Source of the DNA: Bog-756 sp963756515
Lineage (GTDB): Bacteria; Actinomycetota; Acidimicrobiia; Acidimicrobiales; RAAP-2
Direction: 5' to 3'
DNA length: 64,000 nt
Assembly (NCBI GenBank): GCA_963756515.1
Contig: CAVWNV010000013.1
Coordinates: 124,001-188,000 of the forward strand
Shown here: piece after piece, positions 1 through 8,272 of the stretch
How positions within the stretch are numbered: position 1 is the stretch's first letter
How the letters are laid out: each line of letters begins with the position of its first letter
Position numbers and translations under genes: made by a program
The notes under the pieces: model-generated
Told to the model about the DNA's origin: nothing
Database searches by the model: none
The model's input: the letters and a program-made list of their open reading frames with translations, nothing else

Positions 1-2
1 CC

Positions 3-1625
3 ACCACCCACAAACCCACCATCAGGAGGATGTGGCGGCTGGGTGGGTATGACTGCAACATCGGCGTTCCCACCGGCCCTGAGAGCGGCCTGTTCGTCAT
101 CGACGTCGACAACAGGGGTGCAGGGGCAGCGGCCAATGACAAGGCCATCCACGACGCCCTGGGCCTCACCGAGTGGCCCATGAGTTACCTGGTGCTCACC
201 CCTTCCGGCGGGTGGCACCGGGGCTACCGGTGTCCACCACAGGCCGATCTGCTCGGCATCGGTACGGAGCAGTTGGCTCCAGGGGTCGACCATCGTGGCC
301 CGGGTGGCTACGTGGTGGCCGCTGGGTCAGTGGTGGACGGCACGGTCTACGAGGTCGTGGTGGACGTCGACGAGCTGGCTGAGCTACCAGCGGGGGTCGT
401 GGGGATCCTCGCGGCCAAGAGAGCCGAGGACGAGCAGCAGCGGGCCGAGCCCCTTACCGGCCCTCCGGGTGCACCGGCCACCTTCACCGAGCTGTGGGCC
501 GAGGTGGGCATCACCCTGCGCAGTGGAGACCAGCTCTACTGCTGCCCCTTCCACGACGACCACCACCCCAGCCTCCGCATCAACGCTGACACCGGGGCCT
601 GGTTTTGCCATGCCACCTCCTGTCTCCGGCACGGTGGGTACCGGATGCTGTGGCGGGAGGTCAGGCCCGGCACGAAGTTGCCTGGCGGGGAGGGCTCACT
701 CAGTGATGAGGACCGGCAGGTGCTCGATGCCTGTGTGGAGATTGCCAATGACATCAGTCTCTTCCAACTGGCTTCGGATCACCGGGGGTATGTGGCCATC
801 ATTACGGCGGCCAGGAGCAAGGGTGCACTAGAGCTGGGGGTGCCCGGTAGATGGCTGGCTGAGGAGGCTGGGTTCCACGAGAGGACTGCACCAAATGTCC
901 TCCACCGCCTGGTGGCTAATGGGTTCATCGAGAGAGCTGAGGTACAGGGCACCCAGGCTGGTGGCTACCGGGTATGTAGGCCGCTGACCTGCATTGATGC
1001 AACAAATACACAGTCTCTCGATGCTCTGGGGCCTGGGGGCCTTGGCATTAGTGGTGTGGGGATTAGGGATCTAGGGATTAGGGATATAGGGATTAGGGAT
1101 GTAGAGGGAGATGCCCTCCCCATCAGCAACGATGCATTAAGGCATGGGGGATTAGGGGCCTCCTATAAGACAGCCACATACCTAATGCACCAGGGCAAGG
1201 ACACTGTCAACGGTATCCAAGAGGCCCTTGGCTATAAAGCAAGCACCACCATTACCCGGCACCTAGTGACACTGATTACAGCCAACCTCGTAATCAAAGA
1301 AGGTGACCTATACCGGTGGGTGACCCCCGACACCGAGACCCTTGATGCCTATGCCCGGCTGTGTGGTGTGGCGGGGAAGGGAGATGAGGCACGCCGCCAG
1401 CACGCCCACGACCGCGAGGCCTACCAGGCCCACCAGGACTGGCTCAAGGAGAGGATGACAATCAGCCGCCAGTTGGCCAAGGAACGCCGCAGTAATCGCC
1501 GTGACGTCGACGAACCCACCATCCCGGGCAACGACGACCCCTACACGGTGATCAAGGGACGCAGGGTTGACAACACGACCGGCGAAGTCATCGACACAAC
1601 TGGACCAGAAGGAGGCACGCAGTGA
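3..1625 (+). CDS. Primase-polymerase (Prim-Pol) replication protein, start outside window
   Basis: Likely replication protein of a plasmid, phage or integrative element. The frame is open to the left edge and upstream codons already look like Prim-Pol (IRRMWR before NIGVPTG), so the start lies outside. Counting from the ATG at 30: NIGVPTG (10-16), the metal-binding D-V-D in LFVIDVDN (21-28), SGGWHRGY (59-66) and GPGGYVVAAGS follow the archaeo-eukaryotic primase order. A CHC2-type zinc finger follows at about 168-200 (CPFHDDHHPSL, then WFCHATSC). The C-terminal half looks like two winged-helix segments and a basic tail. A stretch of three GIRD-x pentapeptides lies at about 344-358. Family is clear; the host element is inferred. 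Confidence 0.85.
   Translation, partial: TTHKPTIRRMWRLGGYDCNIGVPTGPESGLFVIDVDNRGAGAAANDKAIHDALGLTEWPMSYLVLTPSGGWHRGYRCPPQADLLGIGTEQLAPGVDHRGPGGYVVAAGSVVDGTVYEVVVDVDELAELPAGVVGILAAKRAEDEQQRAEPLTGPPGAPATFTELWAEVGITLRSGDQLYCCPFHDDHHPSLRINADTGAWFCHATSCLRHGGYRMLWREVRPGTKLPGGEGSLSDEDRQVLDACVEIANDISLFQLASDHRGYVAIITAARSKGALELGVPGRWLAEEAGFHERTAPNVLHRLVANGFIERAEVQGTQAGGYRVCRPLTCIDATNTQSLDALGPGGLGISGVGIRDLGIRDIGIRDVEGDALPISNDALRHGGLGASYKTATYLMHQGKDTVNGIQEALGYKASTTITRHLVTLITANLVIKEGDLYRWVTPDTETLDAYARLCGVAGKGDEARRQHAHDREAYQAHQDWLKERMTISRQLAKERRSNRRDVDEPTIPGNDDPYTVIKGRRVDNTTGEVIDTTGPEGGTQ
1059..1103 (+). repeat. Three perfect 15-bp tandem repeats (iteron-like) inside the primase gene
   Basis: Unit GGGATTAGGGATNTA occurs three times head to tail; only base 13 varies (c, a, g). 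Two weaker echoes (gcatta, gggggattagggg) flank it at about 1046 and 1148. It is read in frame as GIRDL-GIRDI-GIRDV. Tandem repeats in or beside replication genes often bind the initiator, so an origin role is possible but not shown. Confidence 0.85.
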
Positions 1626-1732
1626 TCCAGTCCACCGAACCAGAAGCACCTTCATGCCGCAATGCTCGTGACCTGTGCACTGAGTGTGCCGGGATTATTT
1701 GTCCGCCGACTACCTGTCCGGCCATCACCTAA
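1622..1732 (+). CDS. Small cysteine-rich protein coupled to the primase gene
   Basis: A 36-residue ORF starting at a GTG that overlaps the primase stop codon (GTGA). A strong ribosome site GAAGGAGG lies 6 bases upstream of the GTG, inside the end of the primase gene, which argues for real translation. The peptide holds five cysteines (SCRNARDLCTEC, then IICPPTTC), suggesting a metal-binding knuckle. I do not recognise a family. The ribosome site plus stop/start overlap is the main evidence. Confidence 0.55.
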   Translation: MIQSTEPEAPSCRNARDLCTECAGIICPPTTCPAIT

Positions 1733-2152
1733 TGCACCGCCCTCACGCTACGTACACGAACATCATCAGTTGACGCGATGACTACCTCTCGGCAATGTCA
1801 TGTCTATCTGGACCACATCGCAGGAGCCCCTGAGACCCTTCTCTAGTACCCACCACCGGAGGTCACGGTAGAGCGGCGTATGCAAATCTACGGAGGGCTC
1901 TCGTAAATCTCTGTCCTGCAGCGTCGACCTGGTTGATCAGTGGAGTGCGTGTCAGCGGACGTTGAGTGCTCCGATCACGACGTAGCTGGCAGCAGTTCAT
2001 CGGGTGTCACATCAATCATGTGGCTCCTGCGCCCATTAAACGGGGTGCACCCAGAACGACGATCGCCATCTTGAGTTGGCACTAGGAGCGAGTGAGCAGT
2101 CCGTAATCATTGACGGCAGTTTGAGGCCCTGCCCACCAACTCATCCAGTTCG
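1733..2152. other. 420-bp stretch with no recognisable gene
   Basis: Between the small Cys-rich ORF and the end of the minus-strand regulator. No ORF with a plausible start and ribosome site, no RNA gene and no clear repeat was seen. It could hold control or origin sequence for the replication module. Confidence 0.5.
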
Positions 2153-2695
2153 TTACTGTTCTGCCGTCTCTGTAATACCAGGATCATCCGCTGCGAGCGA
2201 TGCCATTACCTCTCGCCACGCATTCCACATTTGCTCTTGCTGTCGCAGGAAGGTCCCTGATGGCCGTCGACGTCCAAAGCCCTCTTGGGCCGTCACCTCC
2301 CGCATTACGTCCAACAGCTCGACGGGGTAGAGACGGCGTCGGGTGCACACATCACCGTCTTGGATTACGAGCGGGGGGGGCGGGATCAAACCTTGCCGCT
2401 CCCATCCTCTGACGGTGCGTGATGTACGTCCGACGGCGGCAGCAAGTTCGCCGATGGTGGCCAGGGTCCTCACCTGCCCATCGATGGTCATCTCGACTCG
2501 CCGACCTTTTGGTGCTCGTTGCATGTCGAAATGATCGCTCCCGGCTGGCGTAATCACGTAGTCACCCTGAGTGATCACCACCGCTGACCGCCTGTGTCCC
2601 GGTGTAACATCGGGGGCGTAATCATCAAGAGCGGATGAGGGACATGACCCTTCGACTCCGCCGCAACCGGCCCATGAGCACGGTGCGAATGTCAT
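2153..2695 (-). CDS. Small regulator with MerR-like helix-turn-helix
   Basis: About 180 residues if read from the first ATG. The segment ELAAAVGRTSRTVRGWE with following RQGLIPPP is a MerR/excisionase-type winged helix: turn, recognition helix, then the wing. The rest is a charged helical tail (FLRQQEQMWNAWREVM). The first 40-50 residues look uncoded, so an internal start such as the ATG giving MQRAPKG is plausible. The gene is divergent from the operon beginning at 2694, with almost no gap, so it may regulate that operon or the replication module. Specific target unknown. Confidence 0.65.
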   Translation of the reverse strand: MTFAPCSWAGCGGVEGSCPSSALDDYAPDVTPGHRRSAVVITQGDYVITPAGSDHFDMQRAPKGRRVEMTIDGQVRTLATIGELAAAVGRTSRTVRGWERQGLIPPPPLVIQDGDVCTRRRLYPVELLDVMREVTAQEGFGRRRPSGTFLRQQEQMWNAWREVMASLAADDPGITETAEQ

Positions 2696-2882
2696 GTGCG
2701 ATGAGGAGGCTGGAATGGGTGACCGCTTTCAACACATTGGCTTTGTCTGGCCAGCTGATCGGGCCGGATCCACTATCCACAACTGGGATAGCGAGGGCGT
2801 CCCGGTCCTGACGTGGGCGTGGCTGCGCCGTGACAGTGTTCAACTTTCCGTAAAGCCGACGGCGGGGTGGGAGGGACGATGA
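2694..2882 (+). CDS. Small unknown protein, first gene of a three-gene operon
   Basis: 62 residues from the ATG at 2694, or shorter from an ATG at 2715 (MGDRFQHIGF). Its stop codon overlaps the start of the next gene (ATGA), and that gene overlaps the third gene the same way, which supports translation of all three. Composition is ordinary and soluble; no family recognised. Confidence 0.45.
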   Translation: MCDEEAGMGDRFQHIGFVWPADRAGSTIHNWDSEGVPVLTWAWLRRDSVQLSVKPTAGWEGR

Positions 2883-3244
2883 TGGTGACCAATCCACTAG
2901 GCCTTGCACTCGACTGGGACAACGTAGAGGAGGGTGGCTTCGTCAAGATCGCCAGTGCCGCTATTTCTCTTGATGCTCCGCGTTCTAATCCCACCGGCCC
3001 TGCTACTGATCTGTTCTTGGACGTCGAGGAGGACGAGGATCTTGTGGAGTTCAGCTGGTCCTTCGGTATAAGCGAAGAGCAAGCAAACTTCGGGGCATCT
3101 GTTTACGGCAGTGGGTATTCGGCTCATTTGGAACAGGCCAAGCAGGACTCGATCGAAGAGGCCGTTGAGTTCCTCCACGTTGAGGGATACACCGACGAGG
3201 AGATCGCCGAGTCACTGACGCAGCGTGGAGGCCGATCGAAATGA
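2879..3244 (+). CDS. Acidic soluble unknown protein
   Basis: About 121 residues. Start chosen at the ATG at 2879 (the next codon, 2882, is also ATG), preceded by GGGAGGGA. The middle is very acidic (FLDVEEDEDLVEF) and the end reads like a helix pair (EEAVEFLHVEGYTDEEIAE). Middle gene of a coupled trio: ATGA overlaps on both sides. Not a family I can name. Confidence 0.7.
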   Translation: MMVTNPLGLALDWDNVEEGGFVKIASAAISLDAPRSNPTGPATDLFLDVEEDEDLVEFSWSFGISEEQANFGASVYGSGYSAHLEQAKQDSIEEAVEFLHVEGYTDEEIAESLTQRGGRSK

Positions 3245-3836
3245 GTAAACACTCGGATCAGACTTTCCAGCAACAGATAGCCAAGGACCTGTGGGACCGC
3301 GACAACCTGGTGCAGAAGGCGGCCCTCCTGCCGAAGGTACGCAAGGTCCACAGCCACTCGTTCCTCTGGCGGTTCTCGATCACCTTGACGTCGCTCTGCT
3401 TGATCGGTGCCATCGTTGGCGCTGTTGTGGCTGTGGCAAGCTGGCGTCACAACCCAGCTGCCCCGCCGTCACCCGCCGTCAACCTCATCGTCTTGTGCGC
3501 TGGCGTCCTCGCTTTCTACTGGCTCTTTGCAATCCTCTTCCTGTTCCTTCGGGCGGTGCACCGTAATGCGAAGGTCGCACTTCAGCCGATTCCGAGTCTG
3601 CAGGAAATCGACCAGCAGCTCCGTTTGGAGTTCCCCGGTTGTCAGCCCAGCTTGCAGGATCTGATTGCCGTCGAGGCCCGCATCAAGTCCGAGCGCAACG
3701 AGGCCGCTCTCGTGACGGGCGGTCTCCTCATTGGGATCCACGCTGCTGGTCGTGTGGCGAGCGGCAAACCACTACTGAATCCACCCCCACCATCAGCGAG
3801 CAGCAATGGCCTAGGGACTCCCCAGGTGCGATTTAG
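3241..3836 (+). pseudogene. Two-helix membrane protein, probably frameshifted near its end
   Basis: Starts at ATGA, overlapping the previous gene. N-terminal 35 residues are charged and cytoplasmic-looking. Two transmembrane helices follow at about 44-68 (ITLTSLCLIGAIVGAVVAVA) and 80-103 (LIVLCAGVLAFYWLFAILFL), then a soluble tail. The original frame stays open to 4065 but turns to unlikely sequence after about residue 180. A one-base shift around 3740-3785 gives a natural end (TPTISEQQWPRDSPGAI then stop at 3836), just ahead of the next gene. I favour that end. Function unknown. Confidence 0.55.
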
Positions 3837-3985
3837 GGCCAGGAGAAAATCGGCCCATCCTCTAATACCAGAACGCCCGGGCGACCGATTACGAAGCGTC
3901 CCGCAACGGCACTTCTGCCACGGTCTTCGAAGCCGACCCGAAGCCAAGAATCAGGCATTTGGGCTGATTTGCCGATACAACGTCC

Positions 3986-4518
3986 ATGGGTCATTCGCAG
4001 AGGTTTGGGCGCAGGACTGCGGTAGCGATCATCGTGATGCTTTCGGTGATCCTCACCGCCTGTAGCTCATCTACGAATGGTGAATCGTCAAGCGGGGCCA
4101 CTCAATGCGACAGCCTGGGCGGGTGCATTTCCGCAGGGCGGCAGGCAGGAGCCACCGGGCACATCCTGACACCCCGCAGTGGGCTCGCCACGTTCCAGCA
4201 GGGGTGGTTCACCCCATCAAGCGACGGGGTGGGCTGGGGCTATCGCCTTGAATACCACAGCGTCGGATCTTCGGGGCCATTTGAGGAACTGGCCATCCGC
4301 AGCGATTCGCCGTACCCGTGCGCACCCCTGGCAACCGTTAGAGGCCCAGTCGTGACCCCCTCGGGTCATCACGTTGTTACCAAGTGGGCGGTGGGAATGA
4401 CACGGCAGCCTTCACGGCCGACGGGGTGCTCTACGAAATCGATGTTGCTCTCCCTAGCCCACTCAACCCAGCCCAGAGACAGCAGTTCCTGATTGGCGTA
4501 GTTGACTCCCTCGACTGA
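3986..4518 (+). pseudogene. Cassette-type lipoprotein of unknown function, one frameshift
   Basis: Signal peptide with a lipobox: hydrophobic AVAIIVMLSVILTAC, with the Cys at about residue 26, so an exported, lipid-anchored protein. The first frame runs to 4492 but its last 40 residues are unlikely. A single-base shift near 4385, in GTGGGCGGTGGG, restores GGNDTAAFTADGVLYEID and an end at 4518 (VVDSLD). The gene is followed within 15 bases by a hairpin repeat at 4530. Confidence 0.7.
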
Positions 4519-4529
4519 CTCCGCAGCCC

Positions 4530-4562
4530 GTCCCCGAACGCCGGCTCGTGGCGCACGAACTC
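4530..4562 (+). repeat. Cassette-boundary repeat, copy 1 (short type, diverged)
   Basis: Begins GTCCCCGAACGCCGGC, identical in its left half to the copies at 5047 and 15819. The right arm (gtggcgcac) has lost the GGGAC pairing. It sits between a plus-strand stop and a minus-strand stop. Confidence 0.55.
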
Positions 4563-4576
4563 TTACATAGAGCGGG

Positions 4577-4968
4577 CTAGATGCGGTCGCCGCTCCGATT
4601 CTTCGCAAGCTCGGCGGCCAGGAGGCGTGTCCAGGCGATTATCTCCACAAGCCCGAAGGCCTGCAACAGTAATCCCCCAACTAGTAGTGCCGACCGAGGG
4701 CCACCGGGTGTGTCGAATACGCCCAGGGCAACCAGGGACATTCCAACGATTAGAAGCAGGATGCCTCGCTTCAACCAAGTCCTCACCCGATAGTTGGATC
4801 TCATTGCCTGGACGTTGGCGTCCCGCCACCACTTGTCGGGAAGCACAGAATCCCTGGTACCCCCGGATATCGGGTTTTCCTCTCGGCGACGACAGCATGT
4901 TGAAACACGACGACTGTCGTGAACCAGAGCACCCCGACGATCAAGCCTCCGATAGCCAAAGGGGTCAT
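4577..4968 (-). pseudogene. Three-helix small membrane protein, one frameshift
   Basis: Minus-strand start ATG at 4968 after GAGGTCGAAGG. First helix MTPLAIGGLIVGVLWFTTVV; the frame then shifts near 4860 and continues with DKWWRDANVQAMRSNYRVR. Two more helices follow (GILLLIVGMSLVALGVF and ALLVGGLLLQAFGLVEII). Without the shift only the last 75 residues (from the ATG at 4804) form a protein. No family recognised. Flanked by hairpin repeats at 4530 and 5047, so a single-gene cassette in reverse orientation. Confidence 0.6.
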
Positions 4969-5046
4969 CCTTCGACCTCACTCAGCCCGCAGAATCGTCC
5001 CACTTTCCTGTCATCGGCAGATCGGCGGTGCTTCCAAAGCCTCACT

Positions 5047-5073
5047 GCCCCCGAACGCCGGGTCGGTGGGACG
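5047..5073 (+). repeat. Cassette-boundary repeat, copy 2 (short type)
   Basis: GCCCC-cgaac-GCC-gggtc-GGT-GGGAC: inner stem GCC/GGT, outer stem GCCCC/GGGAC with one mismatch, and a 5-base bulge on the left arm only. Lies between two minus-strand genes. Confidence 0.7.
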
Positions 5074-5084
5074 TGTGGACCGAC

Positions 5085-5318
5085 TCAGGTGCCGTAGTCG
5101 TCCAGGGACGACTTGGCATCGTGCAAGGCTTCCACGAAGGCTTCAAACGGGTAGTCCCATTCGACCTGACCAGCCTTGCCATAGATAACCAGTCTCCGCT
5201 CGCCACCCTCGATGCGCACGATGGCCGGAGTGCTGATTCCGCCGGTGACCTCTTCGTGGACCTCGGCGATGGGCCATTCCTCGTCAGGTGGGAACCCCTT
5301 GCTGATCTTGAAGGTCAT
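5085..5318 (-). CDS. Small unknown protein (77 aa)
   Basis: Intact 77-residue protein, MTFKISKGF to DDYGT. Hydrophobic and charged residues alternate in beta-strand style (AIVRIEGGERRLVIYGK), then an amphipathic helix follows (PFEAFVEALHDAKSSL). The fold looks like a compact alpha/beta domain of the size of immunity or adaptor proteins, but that is only a resemblance. Repeats at 5047 and 5371 flank it. Confidence 0.65.
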   Translation of the reverse strand: MTFKISKGFPPDEEWPIAEVHEEVTGGISTPAIVRIEGGERRLVIYGKAGQVEWDYPFEAFVEALHDAKSSLDDYGT

Positions 5319-5370
5319 GGTCCTTCATCCTCCCAAAGGGCGGACCCCGATATGCCGATACCGGACCTGA

Positions 5371-5400
5371 GTGTCCCCGACCACCGGTTGCGTGGGGCAC
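5371..5400 (+). repeat. Cassette-boundary repeat, copy 3 (short type, compensatory arms)
   Basis: Outer arms GTGTCCC and GGGGCAC pair over 7 bases (one T-G) where other copies have GTCCC/GGGAC, so the arm sequence changes but pairing is kept. Lies between a minus-strand start and a plus-strand start. Confidence 0.65.
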
Positions 5401-5433
5401 GGAGGATCACCCGTTTAGTGAAATGCTGGAGTG

Positions 5434-5889
5434 ATGGACCCCCACATTCTGACTCGGGAGATGTTGGAGGCACTTCGGCGAGGTGAGACGCCTCGTTTTC
5501 CTGATGGGTCTCCTGCAACCGAGGGCTGGGGGATGCTGTCCCCTGAGTTGAGCAGACTGGGTCCGACCGATCCGATCTTCGACGGGCTTGAAACAGCGGA
5601 GGATGAACCGCCGACCTCGGTACGCCTAATGCCGGAATACAGCGCACCCTCTCCGCTGTGGCCACTCTCGGACGCAACCGATGCCCTCGTCCCCAAACCA
5701 CTCCTCGCCCGATTGATCGCCTGGCAGCAGGACTTCGACGCAAACTTCCGTTGGAACTCAGGATGGCAGTCACAAGAGGCCAGAACCAGATGGGCGAATG
5801 AGGCAGAGACCCTGGAGGCCGAGCTTCGGGAAGCACTCCGTGGTAAGGCTGAACTGACCGTAGATCTGTGGCCGCTCGAAGGCGATTGA
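5434..5889 (+). CDS. Unknown soluble protein (151 aa)
   Basis: Intact. Start taken at ATG 5434, directly after GTG 5431, which is also possible; GGAG lies just upstream. A tryptophan-rich middle (LARLIAWQQDFDANFRWNSG) leads into a helical, charged end (ARTRWANEAETLEAELREAL). This pattern occurs in small actinobacterial proteins of no known role. No secretion signal. A long-type repeat follows three bases after the stop. Confidence 0.7.
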   Translation: MDPHILTREMLEALRRGETPRFPDGSPATEGWGMLSPELSRLGPTDPIFDGLETAEDEPPTSVRLMPEYSAPSPLWPLSDATDALVPKPLLARLIAWQQDFDANFRWNSGWQSQEARTRWANEAETLEAELREALRGKAELTVDLWPLEGD

Positions 5890-5891
5890 GG

Positions 5892-5952
5892 GTGCCCCAG
5901 ATCGCCGGGAGCGGGGCGGTTATCACTGTGGCCGACCGGCCTGAATGGGCAC
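5892..5952 (+). repeat. Cassette-boundary repeat, copy 4 (long type)
   Basis: Outer arms GTGCCC (5892-5897) and GGGCAC (5947-5952) pair perfectly. Inside, ATCGCC pairs with GGCGGT around the core gggagcgg, followed by TTATCACTGTGGC. It starts right after the stop of the gene ending at 5889. Confidence 0.7.
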
Positions 5953-6017
5953 GTCGGACATCGACAACGGACGACAAGGAGCACTCGTCGAACCCTGACT
6001 CGGATACCATCCATTCA

Positions 6018-6461
6018 GTGATTGACGTGAGGCGGGCCAGCCAGACCTCAGGCGTTCGCTGGGGAGCATTTGCGTCTCTCGTGGGCGTGGCCCTGAGTCT
6101 CACTGCGTGCTCCAGCCGCCGATCTTCTTACAGCGGGCCATTGCCGCAGATTCAGGTTCAGTCACCAGTCGAAACCACGATTGGGTGGTTCAAGGCCGTC
6201 GACGATCGGGATGCTCCCTTGGCTTTGGCCCACTTCGCTGCGGCGGCAAGGGATCAGATGAAGTGGTCATCGTGGGGGCCATCGTTCACCCACCTCCACT
6301 GTTCCCCTCAGTCCGAGTCTGCGAAAGAGGCTGAGGTCTATTGCAGGTACGCCGAAATCAATGATCCGGGCACGGGAATGAGCAACCAAGACTTTTGGGA
6401 CGTGTATCTTCAACGGGAACCCTCAGGACGCTGGCTCATCAACAACTACGGCCAAGGGTGA
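6018..6461 (+). CDS. Lipoprotein with NTF2/SnoaL-like pattern (147 aa)
   Basis: Intact. Start taken at GTG 6018; GTG 6027 is also possible. Signal peptide AFASLVGVALSLTAC with a lipobox Cys, so anchored outside the membrane. The mature part opens with VETTIGWFKAVDDRDAPLAL and ends with VYLQREPSGRWLINNYGQG. That layout, a helix opening then a closing strand with G-x-W-x-I, resembles secreted SnoaL/NTF2-like proteins. Function not known. The stop codon lies inside the left arm of the next repeat. Confidence 0.7.
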   Translation: MIDVRRASQTSGVRWGAFASLVGVALSLTACSSRRSSYSGPLPQIQVQSPVETTIGWFKAVDDRDAPLALAHFAAAARDQMKWSSWGPSFTHLHCSPQSESAKEAEVYCRYAEINDPGTGMSNQDFWDVYLQREPSGRWLINNYGQG

Positions 6462-6511
6462 CCCTGATCACCGGGACCGGGGCTGTTATCACCTGCGACT
6501 CAACGGCACCT
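6458..6511 (+). repeat. Cassette-boundary repeat, copy 5 (long type)
   Basis: Left arm GGTGACC (6458-6464) and right arm GGCACC (6506-6511) pair with one bulged base; GGTGA also pairs with TCACC at 6489-6493. The core ATCACCGGGACCGGGG is a variant of the family core. It overlaps the stop codon of the upstream lipoprotein. Confidence 0.6.
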
Positions 6512-6557
6512 TGATGGCAGTCTCGGCCGCTCCTGCTCCACACCTACACTCGATCGG

Positions 6558-6925
6558 ATGGGACCGCACCGTTACCCACGCCTCATCTTCAAGACCAGAC
6601 ACGGAGGTGTGTATGAGGGCGGCGAGTGGGCGGCCTTTCCTTGCCATCCCGAAGACATCCCGCCCGAGGCGAACGGGGACGACATCGAACTTCGTGAGTG
6701 GTTCCATCTCCCCCCTTTGCGGTTGGAGTGGGAGATACGCCGGACGAAGCGCTGGCCGCCTTGGAGAAGGTAGTAAACGAATGCACGCATCCACCCGACC
6801 GGCAGCACCGGGTGCCCGGTGGATCGATCTGTGCATTTTGCGATGAACTGTGGGGGGAACCGATGACCCCAGCGGAGACCGAAGAATGGCGACGCCGAGC
6901 AGGTGAGACCACGACCTCAGACTGA
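6558..6925 (+). pseudogene. Unknown soluble protein with one homopolymer frameshift
   Basis: Frame one reads MGPHRYPRLIF to DIELREWFHLPP. After a run of six C at about 6710 the likely continuation is in another frame: FAVGVGDTPDEALAALEKVV, then NECTHP and ICAFCDELWGE, ending at 6925. One extra C would restore a single 122-residue protein. The tail has C-x2-C and H residues and may bind a metal. No family recognised. Flanked by long-type repeats. Confidence 0.6.
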
Positions 6926-6926
6926 T

Positions 6927-6976
6927 CTGACACCGGGAGCGGGTCAGTTATTGGCGGTGGCCGTGCGGCACTTATG
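6927..6976 (+). repeat. Cassette-boundary repeat, copy 6 (long type)
   Basis: Inner stem CTGAC (6927-6931) with GTCAG (6943-6947) around the family core CACCGGGAGCGG, followed by TTATTGGCGGTGGCC and CGGCAC. Other copies pair different bases at this place, so the arms covary. Overlaps the end of the upstream gene. Confidence 0.65.
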
Positions 6977-7043
6977 CCACACCCAATCGGAGGGGTCCTC
7001 GACCGCACGGTAGCCTTGCCCTTGCATCACCGATGTCTCGCTA

Positions 7044-7504
7044 TTGATCGGAGGGAGGCGGAAGGCGATCAAGCGCATACCTGTCGGTTTCGTGGGGCTG
7101 TTGGTTGTGGCAGTGGTAACAACAGCATGTTCTTCGCCAGCGGCCACCACAGATTGCCCGAGATCAACGGCCTGCCCGGCACCCTTGCCTGTGGTGGTCG
7201 CCCTCTCGCACGCAGGCACAGTTACCTCGGTGGGTGTGCACGCTCCGAGCTACCAAGTTCGGTGCTGTCCACCACCACAGATGAATCCTGGATTCAGGCC
7301 ACGAGTGGCGATGGTCGGATTAGCTTCCAAGGTGTTGTGCCCCCCAATCACTCAAGCACATTCATGGCCGTCGACGGGAAGATGTCCGTGCAAGTAGGGG
7401 CGGTGGGGGTGAACCTCAAGATCTTGATACCTGGCGTTAGCGACAACTGGGGATTCACGACTTCGATGAGCCCGTATACCGTAAGGTTCGCTTCGCTCAA
7501 GTAG
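7044..7504 (+). pseudogene. Cassette-type lipoprotein, one frameshift
   Basis: N-terminus IKRIPVGFVGLLVVAVVTTAC is a lipoprotein signal with lipobox Cys; GGAGGGAGGCGG lies upstream, and the TTG at 7044 is the only obvious start. The frame shifts at about 7245 after TSVGVHAPSY and continues SVLSTTTDESWIQATSGDG, ending LKILIPGVSDNW to FASLK at 7504. The mature part is beta-rich. Unknown function. Confidence 0.65.
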
Positions 7505-7621
7505 TGCCAGCAGCCGGGCCCTCGCCAGGCAGGTCAATGCGGGTGAGCAACGATCGCCGAAGCTACCCAGGCAATGTGCGTCATAATCTTGGGCGGCACC
7601 GTAGGGGATGGATCGGATGAG

Positions 7622-8068
7622 ATGTCTGTCAAGAGACTGACCGCTTGCCTCGTGGTTTGCAGCCTGGGGAGCGTCATCGCTCCCGTTGCCGCCAGCGCGT
7701 CGGTGGTTGCATCCAATGCCCGGACTCATGAGTATCGACTGCCAACTGACGGGTGGAAGCCGGGAGACCCCGGATTGCTGATGGGGCTTCTGGGTCACTT
7801 TCACGCCACGCTGACCTCGTCGGGTGCATGTGCCTGGATGGGGACACCCCATCAGGGGACGCTGTATATGTGGCCTGCGGGGTATCGGGTCCGATTCCAC
7901 CCCACAGAGCTGCTCAGTCCGAATGGCAAGGTCGTCGCACATCAGGATCAGAAAGTCAGCGCCAGTGGTGGTGTCTTCCTCACCCAGCCCGCCGATCCGC
8001 GTTACTGCGGCACAGCCGAGCAGGTCGTGGTGATCGAGTCTCCCGTACTTCCAGGTCCTGTTCCGTAA
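7622..8068 (+). CDS. Secreted unknown protein (148 aa)
   Basis: Intact. ATG 7622 gives a signal peptide (LTACLVVCSLGSVIAPVAAS-A, cleaved about residue 25-28). The mature part has an odd Tyr/Trp/Gly-rich strand pattern (YRLPTDGWKPGD, MWPAGYRVRFHPTELL) and two cysteines (SSGACAW and RYCGTAE) that could form one disulfide. A possible secreted beta-sandwich. No family recognised. Long-type repeat eight bases after the stop. Confidence 0.7.
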   Translation: MSVKRLTACLVVCSLGSVIAPVAASASVVASNARTHEYRLPTDGWKPGDPGLLMGLLGHFHATLTSSGACAWMGTPHQGTLYMWPAGYRVRFHPTELLSPNGKVVAHQDQKVSASGGVFLTQPADPRYCGTAEQVVVIESPVLPGPVP

Positions 8069-8075
8069 CACGGAG

Positions 8076-8134
8076 ACCCCGCAACGCCGGGAGCGGATTG
8101 GCTATTGACAGTGGTGAAACGGCACGGCGGGGGT
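8076..8134 (+). repeat. Cassette-boundary repeat, copy 7 (long type, best two-step arms)
   Basis: Arms ACCCCGC-aac-GCC (8076-8088) and GGC-acg-GCGGGGGT (8121-8134) pair in two steps separated by three unpaired bases on each side, around the core GGGAGCGGATTGGCTATTGA. This stem, spacer, stem, loop layout is closest to what an integron attC would show. Confidence 0.75.
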
Positions 8135-8272
8135 GGGCCTCAGTGGCCATGTCGTCATAGCCGCAAGCGTATTGCGCATCGACCCGGGTCGTGGGCCGAC
8201 GGCAGGAGGGTCCTGACGATGATGAAGGAGACAGCACAGCGGCAGTCGGACGGGGCCAACGCCGAATAGGTT

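Noticed and set aside
1059..1103. Telomere-like GGGATTAGGGAT repeats as a linear-replicon end.
   Set aside because: They are inside a gene, only three copies long and in frame; actinobacterial linear ends do not use such repeats.
8105..8112. TTGACA/TTGACC in the long repeats as a -35 promoter box.
   Set aside because: No -10 box lies at 16-18 bases in the copies checked, and the block occurs after stop codons before minus-strand genes as well as before plus-strand genes.
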